A stretch of DNA of 64,000 bases, from the NCBI GenBank assembly GCA_910583845.1, contig CAJUAB010000024.1:15462-79461 (forward strand). The letters are read 5' to 3'. This stretch comes from an uncultured Acetatifactor sp. (GTDB taxonomy: Bacteria; Bacillota; Clostridia; Lachnospirales; Lachnospiraceae). Position 1 is the stretch's first letter. Each line of letters starts with the position of its first letter. Positions 34,813 through 44,581 of the stretch are shown here, in pieces. The notes under the pieces are model-generated. The model had not been told where the DNA came from and did no database searches. It saw only the letters and a list, made by a program, of their open reading frames with translations. Both the position numbers and the translations under genes were made by a program.

Positions 34813-35451
34813 ATGAACCAAAGAAACTACCAGCGGGAACTGGACAAAATGCTGGAGAAATTGCCCAGGGGGGAGAAGCGTCTGTTTTTGCACAGCTGCT
34901 GCGCCCCCTGCAGCAGTTATGTGCTGGAATATCTGAGCGACTATTTTTTTATTACGGTATTTTATTATAACCCAAACATTTCTTTTGAAGAAGAATACCG
35001 GCACCGGCTGTCAGAGCAGAAACACCTGATTGCCTGCCTGAACCGTGAAGAGGGAAGGTATCCCATCCGGGCGGTGGAAGGAGAATATGCGCCGGAGCGA
35101 TTCTTTGCCATGTCAAAGGGACTGGAGCAATGCCCGGAGGGAGGCGAACGCTGCGAAGGGTGTTTCCGGCTGCGGCTGGAGGAGACCGCCCGGCAGGCCG
35201 CGGCGGCGGGCGCGGATTATTTTGCCACCACGCTGTCCATCAGTCCTTTGAAAAATGCGCCTCTTCTGAACCGCATCGGGGAGGAACTGGCAGTTACATA
35301 TGGTGTGCCCTGGCTGCCATCGGATTTCAAAAAGAAAAACGGATACAAAAGATCAGTGGAATTGTCCGCCAGATATGAGCTGTATCGGCAGGACTACTGC
35401 GGCTGTGTCTACTCCCGGCGGGAGCGGGAAAAAAATAGTGTTGCCAGATAA
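34813..35451 (+). CDS. queH: Epoxyqueuosine reductase QueH
   Basis: 212 residues. The DUF208/QueH cysteine pattern is intact: SCCAPCSSY near residues 28-36, CEGCFRLR near 112-119 and a C-terminal CGC. QueH performs the last step of queuosine synthesis, reducing epoxyqueuosine to queuosine in the tRNA wobble position, replacing QueG. The ribosome binding site AGGAGG lies inside the end of the superoxide dismutase gene. No other que genes are nearby. Confidence 0.92.
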   Translation: MNQRNYQRELDKMLEKLPRGEKRLFLHSCCAPCSSYVLEYLSDYFFITVFYYNPNISFEEEYRHRLSEQKHLIACLNREEGRYPIRAVEGEYAPERFFAMSKGLEQCPEGGERCEGCFRLRLEETARQAAAAGADYFATTLSISPLKNAPLLNRIGEELAVTYGVPWLPSDFKKKNGYKRSVELSARYELYRQDYCGCVYSRREREKNSVAR

Positions 35452-35469
35452 AGGGAAAAGGGCTATAAT
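35441..35469 (+). promoter_or_regulatory. Promoter of argS
   Basis: TTGCCA (35441-35446), 17-bp spacer, TATAAT (35464-35469), 30 bp before argS and overlapping the end of queH. Confidence 0.65.
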
Positions 35470-35498
35470 GAGCCCATACTTTTATAAGGAGCATGCTT

Positions 35499-37289
35499 AT
35501 GAAAAAATTATTGGAGATGATTTCGGAGGAAATGCAGGCGGCTTTTGAGGAGGCCGGATATGGGGAGACGGAGGCGGGCGGCCAGCTGGGGCGGGTAACC
35601 CTGTCCAACCGTCCGGACCTGTGTGAATACCAGTGTAACGGGGCTATGGCCGGGGCCAAAAAGTTCAGGAAGGCACCTGCCGTGATTGCGGGCGAGGTGG
35701 CGGAGAGACTGCGCGGCAGTAAGGTGTTTTCTCAGGTGGAGGCAGTGATGCCCGGCTTTCTGAACCTGAAACTCTCAGAGACGTTTTTGAGAGATTATCT
35801 GCAGGATATGCGGCAGGCCGAGAAATTTGGCCTGGACAAGCCCGCAAAGCCTCAGAAGATTATCATTGATTACGGCGGGGCCAATGTGGCGAAGCCCCTG
35901 CATGTGGGACATCTCCGTTCCGCGGTCATCGGGGAGAGCATCAAACGGATCTGTCGGTATGCCGGGCATGAGGTCATCGGCGACGCCCACCTGGGAGACT
36001 GGGGGTTGCAGATGGGCCTGGTGATTATGGGCATAAAGGAACGCCAGCCCGACCTGGTGTATTTTGATGAAAGCTATGAGGGAGAATATCCTGTAGAGGC
36101 TCCCTTTACCATTTCCGAACTGGAGGAAATCTATCCCGCGTCCAGCTTAAAATCCAAGGAGGACCCTGCGTACAAGGCGCAGGCCATGGAGGCCACATAC
36201 AAATTGCAGAATGGCGTAAGAGGGTATCGCGCCCTCTGGCAGCACATGATGAATGTGTCTGTGACGGACCTGAAGAAAGTCTACAGCAGTCTGAATGTGG
36301 AATTTGATCTGTGGAAGGGGGAGAGCGATGTCCGGGATCTGATTCCGGAGATGGTACAGTATATGAAGGACGGCGGTTATGCCTATATCAGCGAAGGAGC
36401 CCTGGTGGTGGATGTGAAAGAGGAGACCGATACCAAGGAGGTGCCTCCCTGCATGATCCTGAAATCCGATGGCGCGTCTCTGTACAATACCTCGGATCTG
36501 GCTACAATCCTGGAGCGCACACGTCTCTATCACCCGGATCAGATAATCTACCTGACGGACAAGCGCCAGGATCTGTATTTTGACCAGATATTCCGCTGCG
36601 CCCGCAAGACGAAGCTGGTGGAGCCCGGGACGAAGCTGAAGTGGATCGGCTTCGGCACCGTAAACGGAAGCGACGGAAAACCCTTCAAGACCCGGGACGG
36701 CGGTGTTATGCGTCTGGAGACCCTGATCCAGGAGACCCGGGACGAGATGCTGCGGAAAATTAAGGAAGGCCGGGAGATGAGTGAACAGGAGGCAAAGGAG
36801 GTGGCCGACATGGTGGCGATCTCGGCGCTGCTCTACGGCGATCTGTCCAATCAGGCTTCCAAGGATTACATCTTTGACATGGACCGCTTTACTTCCTTTG
36901 AGGGGGATACCGGCCCTTATATTCTCTATACCATCGTGCGGATCAAGTCCATCCTGACCAAGTATGCGGAGCAGGGGGGCAGTCCGGACGACAGGGAGGG
37001 TCTGGAGCTGCTGTCGGCCTCCAGCCTTGCCGAGAAACAGCTGATGATGCAGCTGGCGGGCTTCAATGCCATGATGGAGAGCGCCAGCGAGGAAACCGCG
37101 CCCCACAAGGTATGCGCCTTTATCTATGATCTGGCCAATGCCTTCAACCGCTTCTACCACGAGACAAAGATTCTGGCGGAGGAGGACGAAGCCCGGAAGA
37201 GGAGCCTGATCGCGCTTCTGCTTCTGACCAGAGAGGTGTTGGAAACCTGTATACAGGTATTGGGCTTTGAAGCGCCGGAGAAAATGTAG
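35499..37289 (+). CDS. argS: Arginyl-tRNA synthetase
   Basis: 596 residues. The class I HIGH-type motif is KPLHVGHLRSAVIG, preceded by the N-terminal Add1-like domain, and the C-terminal anticodon-binding DALR domain ends the protein (FNRFYHETKIL). It charges tRNA-Arg with arginine. The ATG at 35499 is 7 bp after AAGGAG; the ATG at 35493 is too close. It has its own promoter. Confidence 0.96.
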   Translation: MKKLLEMISEEMQAAFEEAGYGETEAGGQLGRVTLSNRPDLCEYQCNGAMAGAKKFRKAPAVIAGEVAERLRGSKVFSQVEAVMPGFLNLKLSETFLRDYLQDMRQAEKFGLDKPAKPQKIIIDYGGANVAKPLHVGHLRSAVIGESIKRICRYAGHEVIGDAHLGDWGLQMGLVIMGIKERQPDLVYFDESYEGEYPVEAPFTISELEEIYPASSLKSKEDPAYKAQAMEATYKLQNGVRGYRALWQHMMNVSVTDLKKVYSSLNVEFDLWKGESDVRDLIPEMVQYMKDGGYAYISEGALVVDVKEETDTKEVPPCMILKSDGASLYNTSDLATILERTRLYHPDQIIYLTDKRQDLYFDQIFRCARKTKLVEPGTKLKWIGFGTVNGSDGKPFKTRDGGVMRLETLIQETRDEMLRKIKEGREMSEQEAKEVADMVAISALLYGDLSNQASKDYIFDMDRFTSFEGDTGPYILYTIVRIKSILTKYAEQGGSPDDREGLELLSASSLAEKQLMMQLAGFNAMMESASEETAPHKVCAFIYDLANAFNRFYHETKILAEEDEARKRSLIALLLLTREVLETCIQVLGFEAPEKM

Positions 37290-37302
37290 GCCGGATCACT
37301 TA

Positions 37303-37349
37303 GGCAGAACTCCTGCCTGAAAGAAAATCCAGGCAGGGGTTCTGCCCTG
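37303..37349 (+). other. Hairpin after argS, possible terminator
   Basis: GGCAGAACTCCTGCCTG pairs with CAGGCAGGGGTTCTGCC (16 of 17). There is no immediate T run, though T-rich sequence follows about 30 bp later. Confidence 0.5.
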
Positions 37350-37421
37350 CCTGGGCGATCCGGAGGATTCTGCCGTTTGTTCTTTTTGGAGTCTTTTTGT
37401 AAAATTTTTGCAAAAATACAG

Positions 37422-37450
37422 TTGACAAAATGCCTCATACATAGTATACT
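37422..37450 (+). promoter_or_regulatory. Promoter of tRNA-Val/tRNA-Met pair
   Basis: Perfect TTGACA (37422-37427), 17-bp spacer, TATACT (37445-37450), 30 bp before the first tRNA. Confidence 0.85.
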
Positions 37451-37480
37451 AATCAAGTCGGTTGTGAGACATGAATATAG

Positions 37481-37553
37481 GGAATCTTAGCTCAGCTGGG
37501 AGAGCATCTGCCTTACAAGCAGAGGGTCATAGGTTCGAGCCCTATAGGTTCCA
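37481..37553 (+). tRNA. tRNA-Val (TAC)
   Basis: Full cloverleaf: acceptor GGAATCT/AGGTTCC, D arm GCTC..GAGC, anticodon stem TCTGC/GCAGA around loop CTTACAA with anticodon TAC, and T arm with GGTTCGAGCC. CCA is not encoded except by chance overlap. Confidence 0.95.
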
Positions 37554-37557
37554 TTAT

Positions 37558-37631
37558 GGCGAGATAGCTCAGTTGGCTAGAGCACACGGTTCATACCCGT
37601 GGTGTCGAGGGTTCGAATCCCCCTCTCGCTA
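37558..37631 (+). tRNA. tRNA-Met (CAT), elongator-like
   Basis: Acceptor GGCGAGA/TCTCGCT (with a G-U end pair), D arm GCTC..GAGC, anticodon loop TTCATAC with anticodon CAT, T arm GTTCGAATC. The start and end match elongator tRNA-Met of Bacillus rather than the initiator, which would begin CGC. Confidence 0.93.
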
Positions 37632-37635
37632 CTTA

Positions 37636-37685
37636 AAAAGTCTGGAAGGCCTTGAATGAATCAAGGTATCCAGACTTTTCTTTTT
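37636..37685 (+). terminator. Terminator after tRNA pair
   Basis: AAAGTCTGGA..CCTTGA pairs with TCAAGG..TCCAGACTTT, followed by TCTTTTT. The flanking A and T runs make it usable from both strands, serving the convergent gene at 37714 too. Confidence 0.9.
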
Positions 37686-37713
37686 GGCATACGGCGGCAG
37701 CCGTAATGTTCCC

Positions 37714-38094
37714 TTAACACCGCTGCAATACCGTATCCCCAAGCATCAGATTTCTCATTTTATATTCTTCCGGTGTTGTCTTTTCTAAATACGCCCGGTA
37801 TTCCTGATTTTCTGTTTCAAAAGCATAATGCTTTTCCTCCAGAAAATATTGGCTTTTCATAACCCAATCAGGGATTTCCAGGCCATAATCATTCGCAAGT
37901 TTATGCGCGGCCGCCGCAAGCATACACATAAAAACATCTTCCCCCGGCAAATATGCAGGTTCATCCTTTATTAAAGTATATTTCTTTTCCGTTTCTTTTT
38001 CATAGTAGAAATCATCTAAAAATTGTCCGAACAATAATTCTTTGTCGTTCTGACTTGCCTGGGATACCACATCGGATATGCTCAACAGTTTCAT
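37714..38094 (-). CDS. Uncharacterised small protein
   Basis: 126 residues, acidic and soluble, with no family I recognise. It begins MKLLSISDVVSQASQNDKE and ends LGDTVLQRC. AAAGGAG lies at good distance before the ATG. Base composition is more AT-rich than its neighbours, which hints at later acquisition. It converges on the tRNA terminator and is separated from the downstream mannosyltransferase by 164 bp with no obvious gene. Confidence 0.65.
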   Translation of the reverse strand: MKLLSISDVVSQASQNDKELLFGQFLDDFYYEKETEKKYTLIKDEPAYLPGEDVFMCMLAAAAHKLANDYGLEIPDWVMKSQYFLEEKHYAFETENQEYRAYLEKTTPEEYKMRNLMLGDTVLQRC

Positions 38095-38258
38095 TTTTTC
38101 TCCTTTCGTATACCGCCGGCCGTGTCAGCGGTATTGCGCGTCAATCCATATCTGGAAGCTTTTGGTTTCGTTTCATAGGGATGCCCTGGGGCTGTCTGCA
38201 CTGACCGGGCATCGGTTTTCTCATCTCATTTTACCTTGCGGGGCATGCCCCCGGTTCT

Positions 38259-41200
38259 TTACCCGGAGATCAGGACCCAGCTTTCCATCCAGCGAAGGAA
38301 GGTTTTCACATAACTGATGGATACGGTGTGTCCGGACAGCACCGGGTAGAAAAGGACAAACAGGGCCACGGCCGCCGCCGCGTAAAGCCCCAGCGCCATA
38401 TAATACTTTTTCTCCGGAAACAGATCCTTCACGGTAAACGCGCTGTACATGATCATCAGCACCACGAAGGGCACACTGGGGAAATAGTGGTATATAAAGG
38501 TACATCTGTCCACAAACATCCAGGGCAGGTACTGGGCCAGATAAGCGATACACAGAAACAGAGCTGTCCGGTCCTTCTGTCTGACGGTCAGATAGAGCAT
38601 GTAGACAAAAGCGGGGATTCCCACCCACCACACCAGAGGGTTGCCGAAGGCGCTGATTCCCTCCCGGGCAGTGTCGCTGATCACGCCGGAATAGTAGAAA
38701 ATCGGCCGGATCATGGTGGGCCATTCATACCAGTGGGAGGAATAATAATGTGTGGCGTTCAGGTTGGCATGGTAGCGGAACATGTATTCCTGGTTGGCGA
38801 TCATCTTTGCCCACAGCTGCGTCTCCCCGCTTACGAAGGGGATGTAGGACAGCAGGTAGATCAGTCCGGGAAGCAGCACAAAGAATACCATGCAAAAGAG
38901 GATGGTCTTTATTGCGTTGCCCCGGAAGGTGGCGATTATTTTGGAGTAGAGAAGCCCGTCAGGCCCGCCGGAGGGCTTCTTTAAAGCCAGGCGGTATTCC
39001 CTGTATCTGCGGTACAGCGTGAGAAAGAAAATCACGGCCAGACCAATCCCCGCATATACGCCGGTCCATTTACAGGCGATGCCAAGCCCCATGGCAATGC
39101 CGCAGGCCCCCAGGGGGATAAAGGTCTTATACAGCGGCGTATCATAAAAGCTCAACCTGCTGTAACGGTCCATAAAATAGTACATCAACAGGATGAAGAA
39201 AGTCACAAACACGTCGATGGTGGCCAGCCTGGTCTGCGTAAAATGCATGAAGTCAAAAGCGAACAGCACACAGGCAAAACCGGCGATCAGCCGATCCCTG
39301 CTGATATTGCGGGCCAGCAGGTAGATCACCGGCAGCATCAGCACTCCCAGCAGGGTCCCCATGAACCGCCAGCCAAAAGGATTCATGCCGAACAGAAATA
39401 TTCCCGCGGACATGATGAGCTTGCCCAGGGGGGGATGCGTGGTCTCATAGGCGGGCAGACCGTGGAGAAATTCATAAGCTGTCCGGGCATGATAGATTTC
39501 GTCAAAATAAGTGCTGTTGCGAAAACTGATGCCCTTCGCGGGAAAAGTATCGTTCTCGTCAAACAGTTCCGGATAGTCCGGCGCGTTGAGAGGCATGAAG
39601 GAATTTCCCTCCTCATCAGCCAGCGCCAGTTCCATGACGGAAGCGATATCGGAATTGCAGGTCAGCCGCAGATAGCGGCAGTCCAAGGGCAGCTGTATAT
39701 GTCCCCAGGCGAATACGCTGTTCATGGAGAACTGACCGTCCGTGCCCACCGGCTGCCAGGTATCCGCTTCGGCGGTCTTGTACTCCAGCGTGAACCAACG
39801 GTTTTCATAATATCCCAGATACCAGTACAGCCAGGAGGCGGTCTTTTCCTCGCCGGTATATATTTCCACCGTATCTCCCTGCCGCAACAGGACATCCGAC
39901 TGGGGGGCCTTTAAGCTCCCCAGGTCCCAGAAGGCCACCAGCGTGTAGATTGCCATAACAGTGAAAAGAAGGATGGCGTCCTGGGACAGGAAGGGCATTT
40001 TTTCCTGGCTGGAGGCGGGTTCATAGGAAAAATGCCGGGGGGCCACTTTTTTTCTGCGCCATTTGATCTGGAAGGGGAGCAGGAATGTGAAGGTGGATTC
40101 CGCCTCGGGCACCTGCCGGACATCGTAGCGGATCAACGTATGATAGTAGGAAAAACCGCATATCACCATGCAGGCGGAGACGGTCAGAATCAACGGCGCT
40201 TTTCTGTCATAGTTGCCCGGATCATAAAAGTACAGTATGTAGGCAGTATTATACAGATGAATAATGGTAAATCCAAAGAAGCCCTCCAGTAATTCCTTCA
40301 GCGGGCGCAGCGCATAGGCGAACAGGATCAGCGCCAATGCCGGATATAGGTAGCGTTCATGCATGCGCACGGAGAACAGGAACATGGACACGATCAAAAA
40401 ACTGGAAGTGGTAAAGTACCTGCTTTCCTTGTTCTGGGCCCGGAAAAAAAGGAAGGCGGAAAACAATACAATCAGCAGAATGATAATAGTGCCCCAGGTG
40501 CGGTAGCTGAAAAACAGCAGCCGGGCTTCCTGGGAAATCCAGTTCAGGCCGAACAGGCCCCACAGATTGAACGCGTTTACCGCCACATAGGGGTAGGAGC
40601 CCAAAGTGGAGGTGTACTGCATAAACACCAGGTCCAGGCCGAAAGGCATACAGGCCAGGATCATGAAGCATATTACGGCCAGGCCTGCAAAAAGATTGCG
40701 GAAGAAGTTCCGCCAGCTGAAATCAAACAGGATAACCCGGTCTATGACGCCGTAGATCAGAACGGGAGCGAACACCAACATCTGAGGCTTTAAAAGCACA
40801 CCGATACCAAACACGATATAGGCCGGAATCATTTGATTTTCCGTTAAGAACCAGCACATGAGCAGCAGAGTCAGCGTAAAAACGGAATCCACCTGCCCCC
40901 ATATGGAAGAGTTCAGAATGATCGCCGGATTCAGGAGATAAAGACCTGCCAGCATGACCACCTGCTGGGGGGGCAGTTTCCTGGACGCGATTCGGTAAAA
41001 GAGCAGGGCGGTGACCATATCGCAGATGATTGCCGGCAGCTTGAGCAGCAACAGACAGGGAGCCGAAAGATACGGGATTTTAAATACGGAAAAAACGGCC
41101 CCGATGACATAGAGCACATAGACGAAGCCCGGCGGGTAGTCGGCAAACACGCCGGAAGCATAGAAATTCCGGATTCCTCCCTCGAACGCCAGATTGGCCC

Positions 41201-41393
41201 AGCCGGCGAAGCAGGCGGTGTCCGAGGCAAAGCCCCGGGAACTCCCCGCGAATATGCAGCGCAGCAGAAAAGCAGCCGCCAGCAGGACCAGAAAGATTTT
41301 CCTGGGATCGTAGGCGGGCTTTTTATCCATCCGGTAAATAAAGAAATACATCATGCCCAAAAATAAGACGGATATCAAGTGAATTGGCAACAT
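38259..41393 (-). CDS. Double-domain GT-C glycosyltransferase (PMT/GT39-type C-terminal half)
   Basis: 1044 residues, far longer than a normal PMT. The N-terminal half (1-440) is a polytopic GT-C-like domain with an Asp in RGFASDTACFAGWANLAFEG near residue 58. After a soluble segment (about 480-600) that may be a beta-domain, the C-terminal half is a PMT-type mannosyltransferase with the loop-1 acidic motif DEIYHARTAYEFLHG and ETTHPPLGK, then many membrane helices. Such enzymes transfer sugars from polyprenyl phosphate to surface proteins. The neighbouring sortase and Thr/Pro-repeat wall protein are plausible partners. The start has GGGGAG upstream. Confidence 0.85.
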   Translation of the reverse strand: MLPIHLISVLFLGMMYFFIYRMDKKPAYDPRKIFLVLLAAAFLLRCIFAGSSRGFASDTACFAGWANLAFEGGIRNFYASGVFADYPPGFVYVLYVIGAVFSVFKIPYLSAPCLLLLKLPAIICDMVTALLFYRIASRKLPPQQVVMLAGLYLLNPAIILNSSIWGQVDSVFTLTLLLMCWFLTENQMIPAYIVFGIGVLLKPQMLVFAPVLIYGVIDRVILFDFSWRNFFRNLFAGLAVICFMILACMPFGLDLVFMQYTSTLGSYPYVAVNAFNLWGLFGLNWISQEARLLFFSYRTWGTIIILLIVLFSAFLFFRAQNKESRYFTTSSFLIVSMFLFSVRMHERYLYPALALILFAYALRPLKELLEGFFGFTIIHLYNTAYILYFYDPGNYDRKAPLILTVSACMVICGFSYYHTLIRYDVRQVPEAESTFTFLLPFQIKWRRKKVAPRHFSYEPASSQEKMPFLSQDAILLFTVMAIYTLVAFWDLGSLKAPQSDVLLRQGDTVEIYTGEEKTASWLYWYLGYYENRWFTLEYKTAEADTWQPVGTDGQFSMNSVFAWGHIQLPLDCRYLRLTCNSDIASVMELALADEEGNSFMPLNAPDYPELFDENDTFPAKGISFRNSTYFDEIYHARTAYEFLHGLPAYETTHPPLGKLIMSAGIFLFGMNPFGWRFMGTLLGVLMLPVIYLLARNISRDRLIAGFACVLFAFDFMHFTQTRLATIDVFVTFFILLMYYFMDRYSRLSFYDTPLYKTFIPLGACGIAMGLGIACKWTGVYAGIGLAVIFFLTLYRRYREYRLALKKPSGGPDGLLYSKIIATFRGNAIKTILFCMVFFVLLPGLIYLLSYIPFVSGETQLWAKMIANQEYMFRYHANLNATHYYSSHWYEWPTMIRPIFYYSGVISDTAREGISAFGNPLVWWVGIPAFVYMLYLTVRQKDRTALFLCIAYLAQYLPWMFVDRCTFIYHYFPSVPFVVLMIMYSAFTVKDLFPEKKYYMALGLYAAAAVALFVLFYPVLSGHTVSISYVKTFLRWMESWVLISG

Positions 41394-41639
41394 GTGACAA
41401 TCTCCCCTCTTTTGCGGATCATAGCAGTCATCTGATGACGGATACTTCCGGGTATATGGACAATTATAACAAATAAATTACCGGATATCAAATAAAAGAT
41501 GACAGTTTTGCAGAATCGTGGTATACTTTTTACAGACAGGCAATTGCAAAATTTACTTTCTGAAATATGGACCAGCCCCGTCACTTGCAGACAGGGTTCC
41601 GCAAGCGGTTATATATAGAAAATGAAGGGGGAGATGCCG

Positions 41640-42461
41640 ATGAAAAAGAACAGAATGAAAATGCTGCAGTATGTGGCGGGCATTTTGGTTCTGACCGCGT
41701 TGGTGGTATTTTCCGGCTATAAGCTGATCACCTCCGTCATCTCTGACAGGCGCGCCGAGGAGGAGCATCAGCGTCTGCTGAATATGGTGGTTGCCGGGCA
41801 GCCGCAGACTTCCGCCGAAGGGAGTGCAGAGACGGATGAAAGCGGGGAGGATGTAGAACTTCTTCCGGCCCAGTATCCGCCCTTATCCATCGACATGGAG
41901 GCGCTCAGAGAGATGAATGGCGATTTCAGGGGATGGTTCTATTTCCCTGCGGTGGAAGTCAGCTATCCGGTGGTACAGGGGGAGGACAATGAGTACTATC
42001 TGAAGCATTCTTTCGAGAAGGAAAAGAGCAATTCGGGCAGCATTTTTATGGACTGCGGCGCGTCTCCGGACTGGAGCGACAGGAATACCTTTGTATTCGG
42101 TCACAATATGAGAGACGGCAGCATGTTTGGAACTTTCCGGGAGCTGGTTGACGATTCCTCCCTGCTGGACGCGAATCCCCGGTTTTATATCTATACGGAA
42201 GACACGGTATACACCTATGAAGTCTTTTCCTATTATATGGCCCGGAAGGACAGCAACCGGTATATGGTTTTTTCATCGGATGAGAATTATGATCAATATA
42301 CGGGATGGGCGGTGGAAAATTCCAACTACGTATTTGATGTGGATCTTTCGGGAAGGCCCAATATCGTGTCCCTGTCCACCTGCTACGGTTCGGCAGGAAC
42401 TTCCAGAAGGCTTTTGATTCATGGCGTATTGACTTTGGCGGAGCCATATGGTATAAGATAA
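41640..42461 (+). CDS. srtB: Class B sortase
   Basis: 273 residues. A short basic N-terminus and one membrane helix (MLQYVAGILVLTALVVFSGY) anchor it outside the membrane. The catalytic triad is visible: His in FVFGHNM, Cys in SLSTCYG and Arg in TSRRLLIHG. The long insertion between strands 6 and 7 typical of class B is present. The ATG at 41640 is 6 bp after GGGGGAG; ATGs at 41622 and 41634 are less well placed. It lies directly before a wall-anchored repeat protein, its likely substrate. Confidence 0.9.
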   Translation: MKKNRMKMLQYVAGILVLTALVVFSGYKLITSVISDRRAEEEHQRLLNMVVAGQPQTSAEGSAETDESGEDVELLPAQYPPLSIDMEALREMNGDFRGWFYFPAVEVSYPVVQGEDNEYYLKHSFEKEKSNSGSIFMDCGASPDWSDRNTFVFGHNMRDGSMFGTFRELVDDSSLLDANPRFYIYTEDTVYTYEVFSYYMARKDSNRYMVFSSDENYDQYTGWAVENSNYVFDVDLSGRPNIVSLSTCYGSAGTSRRLLIHGVLTLAEPYGIR

Positions 42462-42580
42462 TTAATATTTTTGTAATATCTTTGAGCCTTTTCTACAAAA
42501 AGAACCGTCTTTTTAAGGGAAGGGTATGTATGAAATGCAGTCCGTAGATATGCACAGAGTATCAAAGAGGGCATAAAATC

Positions 42581-44560
42581 ATGAAAATGAAAGAGAAGGT
42601 AAGCAAATTTGTGGTGGTGACCATGGCATCGGCGCTGGTCATCAGCAGTATGTTTACAGATAAGGGGTTTTCCACCCATGCGAACGAGACGACGGACTCC
42701 AATGTGCCGGAGTTGGAAAGTGTTTCCGGCAATTATGTGGTGGCAGTCGCGGAACCGATTCCTCTCTATAATTATGCTCCACCCACAGATAACTTTTCCA
42801 AACCTGATCTGACGAATCCTTTCCTGTATTCGATTTATGCAAACACCATGTCCAAAAGCGACCATGTGGAAGGCAATGTGGCGATTGGCTCGCTGCCGGG
42901 ATGGCTGAACATATGGGGGAGCAGCAATGCCACCGGGGACAGCGGCGTAAGCTATCTCGGTGATCTGTCCACCGGCGCTTTCCAGTGTAATGCCAGAGGA
43001 GTCAGTTATGTCGTACTGCCTGAAATCAATGCGGACGGCACCGCCAACAAGTTGGAGGTGGCGGAAGGACAGGGGTACAGAGTACATAAAATCAATGCGG
43101 AGAATGTGGAGGTTGGCAGCTTTATCACAGATAACCTGCTCAAAGGTTTTTCCTACCAGAACGATATCCAGAGCGTCATTGCGGGCACAATCTCCTCAAA
43201 GGCATCCTGGGCCAGAGAATTATACAATCTGCCGGATATGGATACAGGTTCGGCATATGTGCTGAATATTACCGCCGGAGCATTGAGTGCGGATTTCTCG
43301 CAGGGTGAAAATTATGAGGGCAAAATCGTTGCGGCAGCGGAGGCCGGAAAAACCGTAATCATCAATATTCTGGACAGCGGGGAAGTATCCGTACCCCAGA
43401 TGAACGCAAATGGAGCGTCGGACGGTTCGGAGTATGCTTCCTGGGCCGGGAAGATTCTGTGGAATTTCGGCAATGCGAGCAAGGTAAATACATCGAGAGT
43501 GTGGGGTTACATTCTGGCACCCGGTGCATCGGTTGCCAACGGCAACAATATTATCGGCGGCGTTACGGCCAATGATTTTCAACAGAGCGGTGAAGTTCAT
43601 CAGGTGAATTGGAGCGGTGTGATACCTGCGCCGCCAGAGCCTACAGATCCGCCGGAGCCTGTGGAGACACCAGAACCTACAGATCCGCCGGGTCCTGTGG
43701 AGACACCGGAACCTACAGATCCGCCGGGTCCTGTAGAAACACCAGAACCTACAGATCCGCCGGGTCCTGTGGAGACACCAGAGCCTACAGATCCGCCGGG
43801 TCCTGTGGAGACCCCGGAACCTACAGATCCGCCCGGCCCGACAGAGACACCTGGTCCTGGAGAGACACCCGGCCCGACAGAGACGCCGGGTCCTGGAGAG
43901 ACACCGGGCCCGACAGAGACGCCTGGCCCTGGAGAAACGCCGGGTCCTGGAGAGACACCCGGACCGACAGAGACACCGGGCCCTGGAGAAACGCCGGGCC
44001 CTGGAGAAACACCCGGACCGACAGAGACACCGGGCCCTGGAGAAACGCCGGGTCCTGGAGAGACACCGGGACCGACAGAGACACCGGGCCCTGGAGAAAC
44101 ACCAGGTCCTGGAGAGACACCTGGCCCGACAGAGACACCGGGCCCTGGAGAAACGCCAGGTCCTGGAGAGACACCTGGACCGACAGAAACGCCGGGCCCT
44201 GGAGAGCCTACAGAACCTGTACCGCCTCCGGCAGAGTCAACGCCGCCTCCGTCGGAAACCCAACCGCCGCAGGTGACACCTCCGCCTCAGGTAACGGCCC
44301 CTCCGGTAATTCCAGATGATCCACAGACAGAGTTATCTGTGCCGGATCTGCCACCCACGCCGGACCCTCCGGCTGTAAACGGTATGCGGAGAAGGCGGAC
44401 CGTGCGGATTGAAGACGATGAGACACCTCTGTCCGACGCGATGGTGCTGGGTGCCAAGAGGCGTCCCCAGACCGGCGATGAATCCGATGCCTGGACGATG
44501 ATGTTTCTGGCATCACTTTCCGCCTTGGCTGCCTGGATTTTGAAAGGGTTCAAGAAATAG
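42581..44560 (+). CDS. Cell-wall anchored choice-of-anchor-A protein with Thr/Pro repeats
   Basis: 659 residues. A signal peptide (MKMKEKVSKFVVVTMASALV) is followed by a choice-of-anchor-A-like domain (about residues 80-345). Next come about six copies of a 12-residue unit (PTDPPGPVETPE, about 350-420) and a long PGPGETPGPTET region to about 545. The C-terminus has a sorting signal: RPQTGDESD, then the hydrophobic stretch MMFLASLSALAAWILKG and FKK. The motif is RPQTG rather than LPQTG. The repeats would extend the domain through the wall and offer many Thr residues for O-glycosylation. The choice-of-anchor-A assignment is from pattern memory. Confidence 0.8.
   Translation: MKMKEKVSKFVVVTMASALVISSMFTDKGFSTHANETTDSNVPELESVSGNYVVAVAEPIPLYNYAPPTDNFSKPDLTNPFLYSIYANTMSKSDHVEGNVAIGSLPGWLNIWGSSNATGDSGVSYLGDLSTGAFQCNARGVSYVVLPEINADGTANKLEVAEGQGYRVHKINAENVEVGSFITDNLLKGFSYQNDIQSVIAGTISSKASWARELYNLPDMDTGSAYVLNITAGALSADFSQGENYEGKIVAAAEAGKTVIINILDSGEVSVPQMNANGASDGSEYASWAGKILWNFGNASKVNTSRVWGYILAPGASVANGNNIIGGVTANDFQQSGEVHQVNWSGVIPAPPEPTDPPEPVETPEPTDPPGPVETPEPTDPPGPVETPEPTDPPGPVETPEPTDPPGPVETPEPTDPPGPTETPGPGETPGPTETPGPGETPGPTETPGPGETPGPGETPGPTETPGPGETPGPGETPGPTETPGPGETPGPGETPGPTETPGPGETPGPGETPGPTETPGPGETPGPGETPGPTETPGPGEPTEPVPPPAESTPPPSETQPPQVTPPPQVTAPPVIPDDPQTELSVPDLPPTPDPPAVNGMRRRRTVRIEDDETPLSDAMVLGAKRRPQTGDESDAWTMMFLASLSALAAWILKGFKK
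43633..44206 (+). repeat. Tandem repeats coding for Thr/Pro-rich stalk
   Basis: Two repeat types in frame: 36-bp units (TDPPGPVETPEP) and 18/36-bp units (GPTETPGPGETP). Copies differ mostly at third codon positions, so selection acts on the protein. Confidence 0.9.
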
Positions 44561-44581
44561 AATATAGAAGGAGTGAGGCTG

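Noticed and set aside
37303..37349. Strong terminator after argS
   Set aside because: The stem is good, but no T run follows directly, so it is listed only as a hairpin.
43609..44319. Out-of-frame Arg/Asp-rich frame in the wall-protein repeats
   Set aside because: A frame shadow of the tandem repeat. The real frame has a signal peptide, a domain and a sorting signal.
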